Numbered from the stretch's first letter, positions 38,909 to 47,214 are shown. The stretch: 64,000 nucleotides of DNA from Pontibacter ummariensis (GCF_900188175.1 NZ_FZOQ01000014.1:1-64000), one strand, 5' to 3'. The notes: generated by a model from the letters alone, not told the origin. A program made the numbers and translations.

Positions 38909-39287
38909 TAATACCTTCATTGGGAGAATTATCGATGATAAGGTTAATGTATTGAAAAGTATTAACCCGGATAGGTTCTATGTTGAAAATGTAAGGCGGT
39001 TCTACAACCTGCCAAGTTCTGTAGCAAAAGTATTTTGTGAAATGGCCGTACGCGAAGGGTACTTTAAAAAACGCTTTGCAGTTAAGTGTCCTAATCAAGA
39101 GTGCGGCCGTATCATAGTGTCTGTTGATTCGCCCGCAGATGTTCCTGATTACATTGAATGTGACATATGTGAGGCTCTTGAAAGGGATGAATATTGCTTC
39201 AGTTATGATGAAGTAGAGATTGAACCTTATTATCAGATCAGCAGGGAGAGGGCTTCTTCTAGAAAGGAGGCGAGTTATGTCCGATAG
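38877..39287 (+). CDS. Zinc-binding protein of the cargo operon (unknown)
   Basis: I choose ATG 38877 (136 residues) because the longer frame from 38787 would lie mostly inside the previous gene. The protein has a helical wing-like start (RFYVENVRRFYNLPSSVAKV, FCEMAVREGYF) and a zinc ribbon CPNQECGRI...CDICEALE. Winged-helix plus ribbon suggests nucleic-acid or partner sensing. No family is recognised. Confidence 0.62.
   Translation: MLLAKFLQTIDNTFIGRIIDDKVNVLKSINPDRFYVENVRRFYNLPSSVAKVFCEMAVREGYFKKRFAVKCPNQECGRIIVSVDSPADVPDYIECDICEALERDEYCFSYDEVEIEPYYQISRERASSRKEASYVR
39261..39276 (+). promoter_or_regulatory. Strong Shine-Dalgarno before the small membrane gene
   Basis: AGAAAGGAGGCGAGTT precedes ATG 39277, with the AAGGAGG core at ideal distance. 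Such a canonical site is unusual in Bacteroidota and decides the start at 39277 rather than the GTG/ATG candidates upstream. Confidence 0.6.
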
Positions 39288-39552
39288 TAACAGGCAGCAA
39301 TTAGATGATCGCATTTATGTTGTGAAAGCTTTTTTTCATATGGGAGTGCAGGCCGTGCTGATAATCTGCGCATTAGTCGCTTTTTTCATTATTCTGTACC
39401 ACATGCTGGTCAACCCAGACATTTATGCTAAAGCAGTTTATGCGGCATTCGATTACCTTCTAGGCCAAACTCTTTACCGTGTCTACAAATACTTCTTCAT
39501 TTTGCCTGCTGAAGAAAAAACGCCAGTCAGAAGGCAACAGACTACAGCATAG
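39277..39552 (+). CDS. Small membrane protein of the cargo operon (unknown)
   Basis: The 91-residue protein has one long hydrophobic segment (about residues 20-45, GVQAVLIICALVAFFIIL) and a second amphipathic region (about 53-72), then a basic tail. It overlaps the zinc-protein gene by 11 bases and ends before a strong terminator. It may anchor the products of the two genes upstream at the membrane. Confidence 0.6.
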   Translation: MSDSNRQQLDDRIYVVKAFFHMGVQAVLIICALVAFFIILYHMLVNPDIYAKAVYAAFDYLLGQTLYRVYKYFFILPAEEKTPVRRQQTTA

Positions 39553-39554
39553 AC

Positions 39555-39587
39555 AAAAAGGGAGGCTTCTGCTTCCCTTTTTCATTT
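39555..39587 (+). terminator. Terminator of the cargo operon
   Basis: AAAAAGGGA and TCCCTTTTT form the stem with a ten-base loop, followed by CATTTT. It ends the plus-strand block and overlaps the 3' end of the convergent small gene beside the integrase, so it may serve both. Confidence 0.65.
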
Positions 39588-39923
39588 TCGCACCACCAGC
39601 ACATACTTCACCTCATAGCCGCACTTCTCCCCCAGCACCTTCACAGCGGTAGCCAGGCTTTCCAGGCCTGAGCGAAGCCCCGGCCTAACTGGGGTGTTTC
39701 TCGCTGTCATAAAGAAGTCCTGCCAGGGGTAATGATAATCGATGTAGCCCGAGTGCGAGGGCTTTACCCAGTGCCTGGCCTGAATCTCCCGTAGCTTGCC
39801 CCACTCCCCGGCATAGGCCACGTGCCGGCGCTTCTCCTGGCAGAGCTGCCGCACCCGCTTAAACTCCGCATAGTCGGCAAAGCCCAGCAGTCCAAACCCT
39901 GTCTCCAGATCAACAAACTCCAT
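39582..39923 (-). CDS. Small protein coupled to the integrase (unknown)
   Basis: The 113-residue protein contains FGLLGFADYAEFKRVRQLCQ and WVKPSHSGYIDYHYPWQDFF. Its ATG overlaps the integrase TAA by one base, so it is cotranslated with it. It could be a recombination accessory factor, but it lacks an obvious helix-turn-helix of known excisionases. Confidence 0.6.
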   Translation of the reverse strand: MEFVDLETGFGLLGFADYAEFKRVRQLCQEKRRHVAYAGEWGKLREIQARHWVKPSHSGYIDYHYPWQDFFMTARNTPVRPGLRSGLESLATAVKVLGEKCGYEVKYVLVVRK

Positions 39924-41248
39924 TACGCTTTACTCTTGCTTGCTTCTATTACCTGCCAGGCGTCCAGCAGGCGCTCCGCTACGTCCATCGGGTTATAGTG
40001 CGAGTACCTTTCCGTCACGTCGCGCCCCTTATGCCCCAGCAGCTTCTTCACCAGCGCCGGGTCCTTGCTTACGGCCAGCACCCGGCTTGCCCCGGTGTGC
40101 CGGGCATCGTGTGAACTGATCACCGCAGAGAGCGGCACCTGCGACTCCTCAATTCGCCCGTTTGCATAGCTTTTGGTTTGCCTAACCAACCTGGTAAGCT
40201 TCGCCTCTTTGGCGGCATCCTTCAGGTACTCGTTGTATTTCTGCAGGCTGATCTTGCCCGAGCGGGTACGCAGCACCGGTATGCCGCCGTGCTCCTCCAT
40301 CAGCTGAGCGGCAACGGAAGGGATCGGCACATACACCAAATCTCCCGTCTTGCCTTGCGTGCGGTTCACCACGGTTACCTCCCCGTACTTCTCCAGTTTG
40401 ATCTGCTCGAAGTGGACCGGCTTCAGGGAAGACACGTCCCCGAAGCGGAGCGCCAGCTGGCACTGGATAACAAAGGTATGGGCAGCCCTTCGAAGCGACT
40501 CTTTGGAGTAGGAAGCGTCGCGCAGCTGCAGCACCTCCTCCCAGGTCAGGTCGTACTTCGTGGACACCTCGCCGGCTCCTACCTGCAGCCACTCATACGG
40601 TAGCCCCGCCTCCTTCATGGCCGTGCGCAGAATCTTGCGGTAGCGCTGCACCGTGGAGTACTGCACATTATACTCTTCGTGGTTCAGCACCCACTCCTCA
40701 AAGGCCTCCACCGTTTCCTCGTTGATTTGCTCAGGCCGGATGCCGGGCATATACTCCTCCAGCTTATCCACCACCTGCTTATAGCTGCGGGTGTAGTCCT
40801 CTACTTTGCCTTTGCGTGTGGCGCGTTCCTCCGGATCCTTGATGCCGCGCAGCTTCTTCTCCACGTACTTTTCTGCCCAGCGCTCCAGGTACTCCCGAAC
40901 AGTGCGCGGCCCTTCCTTCTTCCTGGCCTTGCGGGCGCCCGGGTCGATGATGCCTGCCAGGTCCACCTCCTCCAGCGGGCGGCCTTCGCGCTGCGCCTCA
41001 TAGTAGGCGCTGTGCACTTTGTCGTTGAGCTCCCGCAGGTGCTGGTTCCACTCCAGCGCGTAGGGGTGCGAAGACGTGAGCCATTTGTTTACCACCGTGC
41101 CGCGCGGTACTTTCTTTCCCCTCAGCGCCCAGTACTTGGGCTCAACGGAAAGGTGCGTGGAAGCGCGGAAGTCGCCGGGGTGTACCCTGACGTAGATGGG
41201 GGATATCGGGGACTTGGCGCGGTGGAGGTAGAAGGTGACGTAGATCAT
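39923..41248 (-). CDS. int: Tyrosine recombinase, phage integrase
   Basis: The 441-residue protein has an N-terminal arm/SAM-like part (residues 110-225) and the catalytic domain with Arg268 (LALRFGDVSS), His380-x-x-Arg383 (HDARH), His406 (LLGHKG) and nucleophile Tyr415 (TERYSHY). This is the Bacteroidetes phage/transposon integrase group. It lies next to the intact ssrA copy at attR, and repeats that look like arm-type binding sites are directly upstream. It should catalyse insertion into the tmRNA 3' end. Confidence 0.93.
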   Translation of the reverse strand: MIYVTFYLHRAKSPISPIYVRVHPGDFRASTHLSVEPKYWALRGKKVPRGTVVNKWLTSSHPYALEWNQHLRELNDKVHSAYYEAQREGRPLEEVDLAGIIDPGARKARKKEGPRTVREYLERWAEKYVEKKLRGIKDPEERATRKGKVEDYTRSYKQVVDKLEEYMPGIRPEQINEETVEAFEEWVLNHEEYNVQYSTVQRYRKILRTAMKEAGLPYEWLQVGAGEVSTKYDLTWEEVLQLRDASYSKESLRRAAHTFVIQCQLALRFGDVSSLKPVHFEQIKLEKYGEVTVVNRTQGKTGDLVYVPIPSVAAQLMEEHGGIPVLRTRSGKISLQKYNEYLKDAAKEAKLTRLVRQTKSYANGRIEESQVPLSAVISSHDARHTGASRVLAVSKDPALVKKLLGHKGRDVTERYSHYNPMDVAERLLDAWQVIEASKSKA

Positions 41249-41253
41249 AGCTA

Positions 41254-41328
41254 TTGTGACTTGTGACGTGCTTGTGACGTAAGGGTTTTGCGGTAGTGCC
41301 GAAAATGGTAACGTAAGTTGTGACGTAA
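41254..41328 (+). repeat. Cluster of TTGTGACGTAA-type repeats, candidate integrase arm sites
   Basis: Copies and near copies are TTGTGAC 41254, TTGTGACGT 41261, TTGTGACGTAA 41272, TGGTAACGTAAG 41306 and TTGTGACGTAA 41318. They lie between the integrase ATG and attR. Directly repeated short sites near attP are typical for integrase or excisionase binding. Confidence 0.6.
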
Positions 41329-41393
41329 AAACACCTGTTACGGCCTGTTACCGTACCCGTTCTAACAAAGCAAAAATAGCGAAAAGGGCTGAA

Positions 41394-41429
41394 AAACAAA
41401 GCGCCACCCGGTTTCGTACCGGGTGGCGC
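41394..41429 (-). terminator. Phage-supplied terminator for ssrA
   Basis: On the minus strand GCGCCACCCGG, a seven-base loop and CCGGGTGGCGC form an 11-bp perfect stem, followed by TTTGTTTTT. It lies 12 bases after the tmRNA end, the same distance as the host terminator near 241, and so replaces it in the lysogen. Confidence 0.85.
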
Positions 41430-41439
41430 TGGAGTGAAT

Positions 41440-41457
41440 GTGGAGATGCAGGGAGTC
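41440..41457. repeat. attR: functional 3' end of ssrA
   Basis: GTGGAGATGCAGGGA at 41440-41454 is the 3' end of the tmRNA gene (minus strand) and is repeated at 253-267. It restores the gene after integration. Confidence 0.85.
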
Positions 41458-41810
41458 GAACCCTGGTCCAGACAAGGAAACCGTCGTGCTTTCTACATGT
41501 TTAGACGCTAGTTGAATTGTCGGGAGCTTGCGGGCCTAGGTCAAGCCTATGCGCACTCCTTAGATGCTTTAGTTTCGCCTGTGCATCGCATCGCTACACA
41601 GACTAGTGAAACGGATCGAAGCCTCATATATGCAAGCAGTTCCACGGAACCTGCACGAGACTATGGCTATTTACCTAATACCTAGATTAGGCAGCCATGG
41701 CGTAATTAGATTCGCCGATTATTGTTTGAACGGATTTTTAACAGGTGGTACGTTCATCACCCGACATGCTTACACGCAATCTGCACAAGCTGTCAATTCC
41801 GGTCATCCCC
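41441..41810 (-). ncRNA. ssrA: Transfer-messenger RNA (tmRNA)
   Basis: The RNA starts GGGGATGACCGGAATTGACA and ends with a T-arm and acceptor (GGTTCGACTCCCTGCATCTC then CA). GGGGATG pairs with CATCTCC, leaving discriminator A; CCA is not encoded. The tag frame, at 41687-41716, encodes GESNYAMAA then TAA, like other Bacteroidota tags. It rescues stalled ribosomes and marks proteins for degradation. The 3' end is the prophage attachment site, and its last bases now come from the phage. Confidence 0.95.
41687..41716 (-). other. tmRNA tag-peptide frame
   Basis: Reading GGC GAA TCT AAT TAC GCC ATG GCT GCC TAA gives GESNYAMAA, preceded in the product by the alanine carried on tmRNA. The hydrophobic AMAA end fits recognition by ClpXP. 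Confidence 0.9.
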
Positions 41811-41967
41811 ATTAAGTTAAAGAACGAATTCTTACTGTTTATACTTCAAGAAGTATGCCACAAATGTAAACAATTTATGTCATATTCCTATCTGTTTCTC
41901 TTGTGTAGTAAACAGCCAGATGCTCTTTTAGGTTTCACCATCGGCCAGAAACTCTCCTTTGCATTCA

Positions 41968-42951
41968 CTACTCCTGCACGACGCCAAAGCGCTTGTTTTT
42001 GAAGTCGACCACCACTACGTTATCTAGGAAATAGGCATTCCCTATTAGCCCCACAATGCCTTCCTGCTTATAAAAGTTATCGAAGTTGGTGTTGTTGAGG
42101 AGCGAGTAAACTTTGGTAGGAGGCAGCTTGGCTTTGCCCAGGTACACATCCACCTTGGCTGGTGCTCCATACATATAAACCTTCTGCCCCCACGAGGTAA
42201 TCTCCATGGAGTCTTTTTGGGCCGTGTCGGCATAGGCATACCAGTCCTTGGTACCCACAGACAAGGGGAACAGACTGGCCCCAGTGTCAAACATCACGTC
42301 ATGCACCTCCCCGTTTATGGTTAGGGGCACTTTAATGCGGTTATCTGCTCCTACTTTAGCCGGCACAAAGGCTGTTTTGGCTGCCAGTTGTGGCGAGATA
42401 GAATCCTGCACCGCAAAGCGCTGGTTCGGGTAATCGATGATCAGATACTTCCCTTTGGCAATGCCGGCGCCTACCGTGCCCACGTGTTTTGCCGTAGGGC
42501 TTCGGACAGAGTCCAGGGGTATCTCCTCGCCGTAGTTCTTGAAAAGAACCGCATGCCTGTTCTCAAACGCCACATTGCCCAGCTTAAAGCTGATGTCTTT
42601 CAGCACGGGGTTCTTGGTGTTGTTCAAATAAACGACCGCCGTCGTATCCAGTTGCTGCAGCAGAGCCGGGTAGCGCTTAAAGTAGTTTGCCAGGTTCTTC
42701 TCATACAGAATAACCGTGCCTGTTGCCCCCATGTCGAACTGGGCCTCGAAGGCGTGCGGAATGCTCTCAAGCCGGAGCGGCACGTTCATTGCCATCTTAT
42801 CAAACTGCTTACCGCTCACTTCGCCCTTTATCCAAGTAAAGGGAATCCAGGCAGGCGTGTCAGTTGTCGGCTCGCTTACTTTGCCAGGTGCTACACACGC
42901 AGCTACCGTTGCTACAAAAGCCACCCCAAGAGCAACAAAGGTCCTTTTCAT
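41968..42951 (-). CDS. Secreted retropepsin-like aspartyl protease, two-lobed
   Basis: The 327-residue protein has a signal with lipobox-like VAAC (Cys19). Two Asp motifs are seen: FDMGATG (about residue 72) and MFDTGAS (about 220), so both lobes of an aspartyl protease may be in one chain. C-terminal GLIGNAYFLDNVVVVDFK fits the family. It is the last gene in a cluster of secreted hydrolases. The Met for Ser/Thr exchange in the first motif could reduce activity, so a binding role is possible. Confidence 0.75.
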   Translation of the reverse strand: MKRTFVALGVAFVATVAACVAPGKVSEPTTDTPAWIPFTWIKGEVSGKQFDKMAMNVPLRLESIPHAFEAQFDMGATGTVILYEKNLANYFKRYPALLQQLDTTAVVYLNNTKNPVLKDISFKLGNVAFENRHAVLFKNYGEEIPLDSVRSPTAKHVGTVGAGIAKGKYLIIDYPNQRFAVQDSISPQLAAKTAFVPAKVGADNRIKVPLTINGEVHDVMFDTGASLFPLSVGTKDWYAYADTAQKDSMEITSWGQKVYMYGAPAKVDVYLGKAKLPPTKVYSLLNNTNFDNFYKQEGIVGLIGNAYFLDNVVVVDFKNKRFGVVQE

Positions 42952-42983
42952 TTTTAATAATGTAATTGGTTCTAATTGAAAGC

Positions 42984-44387
42984 CTATTGCAGCACTTTAC
43001 TCCAGTCCAGCATGGAAGTGTACAGTTCATCTATGCTTATCTTCGGATTCGCTTTGTAGAGCGAGAGCAGCTTTTGGTTAAAATCTCCGAACCGCACGAA
43101 GCCCCTCTTTTTCTCCATCTGGTTTACCATGAGCGGAATGAAAGTGGCGTTATCCTCGGCGGAGAACTTGTCCAGGCAGTAAAGCGAGTAGACGCTCCAG
43201 GTCATGTACTCGTTGAACACGTTGTAAGGTGAACTGTAGGCGCTGGTGCCGTTGCCCTCTACCACCCACTTGGCTCTGTCCCCGAAAACCTCGTTTATCT
43301 GCGCAGCATACTTGTCGGATGTCGGGTTCACGAAGTTGTGGTCGATCTCGGTGAACACCACGCGCGAGTTCCGCATCTCATTTACCTTCTCGTTATACTC
43401 AGGTTTGAGGTCTGCCCGGCGCACGAACATCACGGTCTGCTCAAAGCCGTTGTCTTCAAAACTCATGGTGGAGTGGGCACCACCTACCAGCGGCGAGAAC
43501 GTCACCAGGTAATTGCCATACTTGAACTTGAACTTATCCTCCAGCCATGCCTGCTGCTGGTCAATCGGGTTTAAAGCATGGTACGTCTTAACCAGGTCGT
43601 TATAGTATGGCTGGTGCTGTTTGTAGAACTCCCGGAAGTTTGATTTTCGGGCAAAGTCCTCTAGGAGCGCGAGGTTGGCCAAGATGGGGTCACCTTGGTT
43701 ATCAAAGCCCATTTTCCGGATGATGCCCGCGTTCTTGATGCTGCCGTTCTTGTCGAACACGTAGGCGCAGGCGTTCATCTTCATGGCATAGTAGTACCAG
43801 TAGCTATCCTTGTCGAACACTTTGGTGATGTGCTTGTTCACCACATCCATGATAGGGTGGTTCTTGTATGGCGAAAAATGCGCCATCACCTCTTTGTGGT
43901 AAGGCGTGGTCATGTCCACCATGTTCGAGTCCTGCTGCCCGATGTTGGAGATGGCCACCAATATATTCGCCAGCTCATGCACCTCCGGCACCTCTACCGC
44001 AAACTTACCCTCATTCTCGCGGATGTACTTCTTGCTGAAGTTCACGTTCTTCGGCACGCCCACGATCTCGGTCAGCGCTTTCTCGCGCCCGGCCTGCTGC
44101 ACGTAGAACCGTACGGTATCCCCTTCTTTAACAAGGAACTCGATAGAGTCTACATCCGTCACAAAGGCTACCTTGGTCACTTTCTGCTTGCACTCCACAG
44201 ACAGCCGGTCGGGCTTTTGCTCTGGGGAGATCCTCCAGCCGGCATGCCTGTCCGTACTGTTGAGCACATAGGTAATCGTCTCCACATTCGAGTTTATACT
44301 TGGCAGTTCCTGCGTCTTTTGCGCAAGGCAGGTCGTAAAGCCAAGGGCCAGCGCCGCAGCTGTTACATAGGGTACACTCTTCTTCAT
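42984..44387 (-). CDS. Secreted DUF4932 protein (putative peptidase-like)
   Basis: The 467-residue protein has a signal peptide (residues 1-22), an N-terminal beta domain (about 35-110: WRISPEQKPDRLSVECKQK, VAFVTDVDSIEFLV) and a C-terminal DUF4932 region (SPLVGGAHSTMSF, EIDHNFVNPTSD). The N-terminal domain is shared with the transglutaminase-like protein at 46-47 kb. It lies 7 bases after the S41 peptidase gene, suggesting one operon. Confidence 0.8.
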   Translation of the reverse strand: MKKSVPYVTAAALALGFTTCLAQKTQELPSINSNVETITYVLNSTDRHAGWRISPEQKPDRLSVECKQKVTKVAFVTDVDSIEFLVKEGDTVRFYVQQAGREKALTEIVGVPKNVNFSKKYIRENEGKFAVEVPEVHELANILVAISNIGQQDSNMVDMTTPYHKEVMAHFSPYKNHPIMDVVNKHITKVFDKDSYWYYYAMKMNACAYVFDKNGSIKNAGIIRKMGFDNQGDPILANLALLEDFARKSNFREFYKQHQPYYNDLVKTYHALNPIDQQQAWLEDKFKFKYGNYLVTFSPLVGGAHSTMSFEDNGFEQTVMFVRRADLKPEYNEKVNEMRNSRVVFTEIDHNFVNPTSDKYAAQINEVFGDRAKWVVEGNGTSAYSSPYNVFNEYMTWSVYSLYCLDKFSAEDNATFIPLMVNQMEKKRGFVRFGDFNQKLLSLYKANPKISIDELYTSMLDWSKVLQ

Positions 44388-44394
44388 AGTTTTG

Positions 44395-45798
44395 CTAAAA
44401 GTTGCTTTTACTGGTTAGATGCCGTTTTTGCCCTTTCAGTTGCATCAGCGCGCGCTCCAGCACCGGGTCTTTTTTCCCGATGTAGTCCTGCAGCGTCATC
44501 TTCACCTCGATGTCCGGTTTCACGCCGTAGCCCACAAACTCGCGGCCGTCGGGGTAGGTGTCTTTTTTGGTGCAGATGCGGGCAACACCGCCGCCGGGCA
44601 TCTCAAACATAAAGGGCTGGCCGGTGCTGCCAAAGGAGTTCTCCCCGATCTTGATCATGTGCCGCTGGTTATCGGCGTAGATCAGGAAGTCCTCGGCGGC
44701 AGAGGCGGTACGATGCCCGATCAGTATGGCCGTAGGCACGATCATCAGCTTCTCACTTGCCTCCACCTTGTTTTGGGCTGGGCTGTAGTCAAATTCATGC
44801 ATCAGTTTATCCTGGTAAGCCATCAACGATTTTGTCGCCCATTCGTCACCTACAGTGTCTTTTGGTTGTGTAAACACACCCCAAGCTTTATAACTTGCTA
44901 AATGCTGACGAGTAGAGTTTTTGGAGCCATATAGCAGCGTGTCCGGAGACAGATAACTTAGGATTTCACGGCCTATGGTGGTAGAGCCGCCGCCATTGTA
45001 GCGCAGGTCGATAATAAGCGCTTTGGCTTTGCGCAGTTCCGGCAGTTTCTCCAGAAATAGCTCGTTTATCTTCGGGTCATGGAAACCGTTCAGGGCCAGG
45101 TAGGCTGTCTGGTTCGGGTACCACTTTAGCTCCAACAGTTCTCGTTTTTCAAGTGCAGGGTATACTTCCTGCTCCGTAGTTTTGGCATGTGTCAGCGTCA
45201 GCGACCTCACCTTGCCTTTCGGTGTTTTATACTTGATCGTATACTGCTCTCCTTTCGGCCCCTTCAGCATGTCTTTAACTGCCAGGTCCATCAGCACATA
45301 ATCCGTGGAGGAAGCAAGGTAGGGCAGCACGTTTTGCTGTAGGTACTCCGCTGTCGGCAAGCCGTTCACCTCCACAATCTCGCTGCCCACCGGCACTTCG
45401 TCTTTTATACTTAGGTTGGTGCGGGTAATGATAGCTTTGTTATCGATGTTGCTCAGGTAGATCCTGTACTTCCCGAACATGTCGTTATACACCAGACTGT
45501 CCACGCTTTTAGGCATGTAAATATTCGTGTGGCCATCCTTTAACGTAGCGCAGAGTTTCTGTAGCTCCCGGTAGTACTCGTAATCATTTTTCGTGTTCTG
45601 TACTTTTATGATGGCTTCCCGGTAGTCGTTTTCCCACTTCACCCGGTCCACCTTGTCCAGGTACACGAAGTTGTAGTTCACCTCCTGCCAGAACTTAGAC
45701 AAACCATACACCTTATCGGCCGGACTCAAGGTATTAGGCACTTGCGCTTTGACTGAGAAAGTTACCAGCAAAAGCAGAGCAAATAGGTATTTCTTCAT
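44395..45798 (-). CDS. S41 family peptidase, tricorn/IRBP-like
   Basis: The 467-residue protein has a signal peptide (1-18), a PDZ-less middle, and a C-terminal S41 domain with IDLRYNGGGST, the serine region GHRTASAAEDFLIY and IGENSFGSTGQPF. The lysine of the classic Ser-Lys CtpA dyad is replaced (GSTGQP), as in the tricorn-like branch common in Bacteroidota. It is exported and would cut C-terminal parts of proteins or peptides. It heads the peptidase/DUF4932/retropepsin operon. Confidence 0.85.
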   Translation of the reverse strand: MKKYLFALLLLVTFSVKAQVPNTLSPADKVYGLSKFWQEVNYNFVYLDKVDRVKWENDYREAIIKVQNTKNDYEYYRELQKLCATLKDGHTNIYMPKSVDSLVYNDMFGKYRIYLSNIDNKAIITRTNLSIKDEVPVGSEIVEVNGLPTAEYLQQNVLPYLASSTDYVLMDLAVKDMLKGPKGEQYTIKYKTPKGKVRSLTLTHAKTTEQEVYPALEKRELLELKWYPNQTAYLALNGFHDPKINELFLEKLPELRKAKALIIDLRYNGGGSTTIGREILSYLSPDTLLYGSKNSTRQHLASYKAWGVFTQPKDTVGDEWATKSLMAYQDKLMHEFDYSPAQNKVEASEKLMIVPTAILIGHRTASAAEDFLIYADNQRHMIKIGENSFGSTGQPFMFEMPGGGVARICTKKDTYPDGREFVGYGVKPDIEVKMTLQDYIGKKDPVLERALMQLKGQKRHLTSKSNF

Positions 45799-45859
45799 TT
45801 TTCTGTATTGTGAATGTTTTTACTATTTGAGAATAAGCACGTTTTATTAGTTGAGCGGA

Positions 45860-45912
45860 AGGGCTGGCTAGGGCAATTCTCCCTCCTAATAAATTGGATC
45901 ATAGCCAGCCCT
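45860..45912. terminator. Long-stem hairpin between transglutaminase and S41 genes
   Basis: AGGGCTGGCTA and TAGCCAGCCCT are perfect 11-base arms about 31 bases apart. There is no clear T tract. It may end or attenuate the transglutaminase transcript, or stabilise its 3' end. Confidence 0.5.
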
Positions 45913-45931
45913 ACCAACTGCCCAAGGCAGG

Positions 45932-47089
45932 TTAGAAACCCGTTACGCTTAACTGCATCGGCTCTGCGTACTGAAGCGTGTTGATCTCTGGGGACCGGTA
46001 TAAATCAGCGGGAGAAGTCGTGTACAGGTAGTCTTTCATCGGGTACTTTACCTGGAACACTTTTGGCTTTTTGGCACCTGCCGGAACAAGCATCAGCGAG
46101 GATTTTCCTTTGATGGTTTCTCTTGCGATGTTCATGCCTTCCCGGTTGTCGAAGCGCACGTCGAAGTAGTATAGGTAAGGGTATACCCAGTTCACATATT
46201 GTGCTTTGCTGGTACCAGAGAGGCTTCTGATCTCCAGCTCGTCGTAGTTACTGGCGATGGCCTGCTGGAACTCCACAGCGTTCAGCGGAATATTATGCAG
46301 CACAGGCATGGCGTCGAACTGCCCGTCCAGCATCACCCATTTCTGTAAGTCGGGCAGGAACACTTCCAGCAGCACATGTCCTGCGCCGTACTCAGTGGTT
46401 TCCACATCCTTTGTTTTTAAACCCATTACGCGGGCAGGCAAGCCGATCGAGTTCAGGCAGGAGGTGGCTACTATGCCGTACTCCACACAACGGAACTGCT
46501 TTCCATCTTTCACTTCCTCCAGGATTGTAAGCGCGTCTGGTCTGGAAGGTTCGTTAGCCCCGTTGTGCTTCCACTGGTTATGCACCCAGTTTACCATGCG
46601 CAGTGCCCTTTCGGTGTCATTGGAGGCTCCTTTCACTACTTCATCTAACTGATACTTGCCCCGGAGCGTGTTCAGGAAAATGTTGTTTACATTCTGCTCA
46701 TAGGTAAAACTGTAAGAGGGATTCACCTGCAACTCGTTAAACTTAAGGCCATCAAATCCAAAGCCCTGCAGCTCTGTTAAAGCATAGTCTTTTCCGTTAA
46801 GCATCACATAAAACTGGTGCTTTTCGCCCGGTTGAACATGAAACACGATAGAATCGAGGTTCGTGTAGAACACTACCTTTTCCTGCTGCGCGTGTACGGG
46901 TACCTGTAGCACATCCGGTGCCAGCTCGGGCATAATCTGCCAGGTGCCTTTTACCAACTCCCCTCCTATTTTATAGTCTGCCACATTAGCGGTGGCTTTT
47001 ATAACAGGTAAGCCTTTATATGTTTCCTGAGCGAAGCCTGGCATGGCCAGTAACAGCAGCGCGAACAAGATTTTGAATGACTTTTTCAT
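45932..47089 (-). CDS. Secreted transglutaminase-like protein
   Basis: I choose ATG 47089 (385 residues) because it begins a clear signal peptide (MKKSFKILFALLLLAMPGFA); the frame is open to 47188 but that part lacks signal features. The N-terminal domain (about 35-110) resembles that of the DUF4932 protein. The transglutaminase-like core has Cys in QFRCVEYG, His in YGAGHVLLEV and Asp in WVMLDGQFD, the Cys-His-Asp triad; such bacterial enzymes are mostly peptidases. It has its own sigma54-type promoter upstream. Confidence 0.8.
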   Translation of the reverse strand: MKKSFKILFALLLLAMPGFAQETYKGLPVIKATANVADYKIGGELVKGTWQIMPELAPDVLQVPVHAQQEKVVFYTNLDSIVFHVQPGEKHQFYVMLNGKDYALTELQGFGFDGLKFNELQVNPSYSFTYEQNVNNIFLNTLRGKYQLDEVVKGASNDTERALRMVNWVHNQWKHNGANEPSRPDALTILEEVKDGKQFRCVEYGIVATSCLNSIGLPARVMGLKTKDVETTEYGAGHVLLEVFLPDLQKWVMLDGQFDAMPVLHNIPLNAVEFQQAIASNYDELEIRSLSGTSKAQYVNWVYPYLYYFDVRFDNREGMNIARETIKGKSSLMLVPAGAKKPKVFQVKYPMKDYLYTTSPADLYRSPEINTLQYAEPMQLSVTGF

Positions 47090-47214
47090 AGTTTTATTTT
47101 TATTAGATGAGTAATGGATAACAGTTTTATTTTGTAGTAACAGCTTGTGGTTCGGCTTCTTTCTTAGCAAGTGCAGCATTTGCTTCATGCCTGCACCCTT
47201 GCTAAAAAACTATA

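Larger units (their letters stand above)
253..41454. mobile_element. Complete siphovirus-type prophage inserted in ssrA
   Basis: The element is bounded by a 15-bp direct repeat of the tmRNA 3' end. It carries a tyrosine integrase adjacent to the intact ssrA copy, a CI-like S24 repressor, replication genes, HK97-type packaging and head genes, a long-tail module with tape measure, a tailspike and a lysis cassette, in normal phage order. No frame-disrupted core gene was noticed, so the prophage may be inducible, although that is inference. Accessory cargo lies at both ends: an acyltransferase near attL and a plus-strand block next to the integrase. Confidence 0.93.

Noticed and set aside
41606-42002. 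Two plus-strand frames across ssrA and the retropepsin gene end
   Set aside because: They overlap the tmRNA gene and read through its structural parts.
43695-44612. 305-residue plus-strand frame opposite the DUF4932 and S41 genes
   Set aside because: It spans two convincing minus-strand genes, is His/Val/Arg-rich, and has no start signal.
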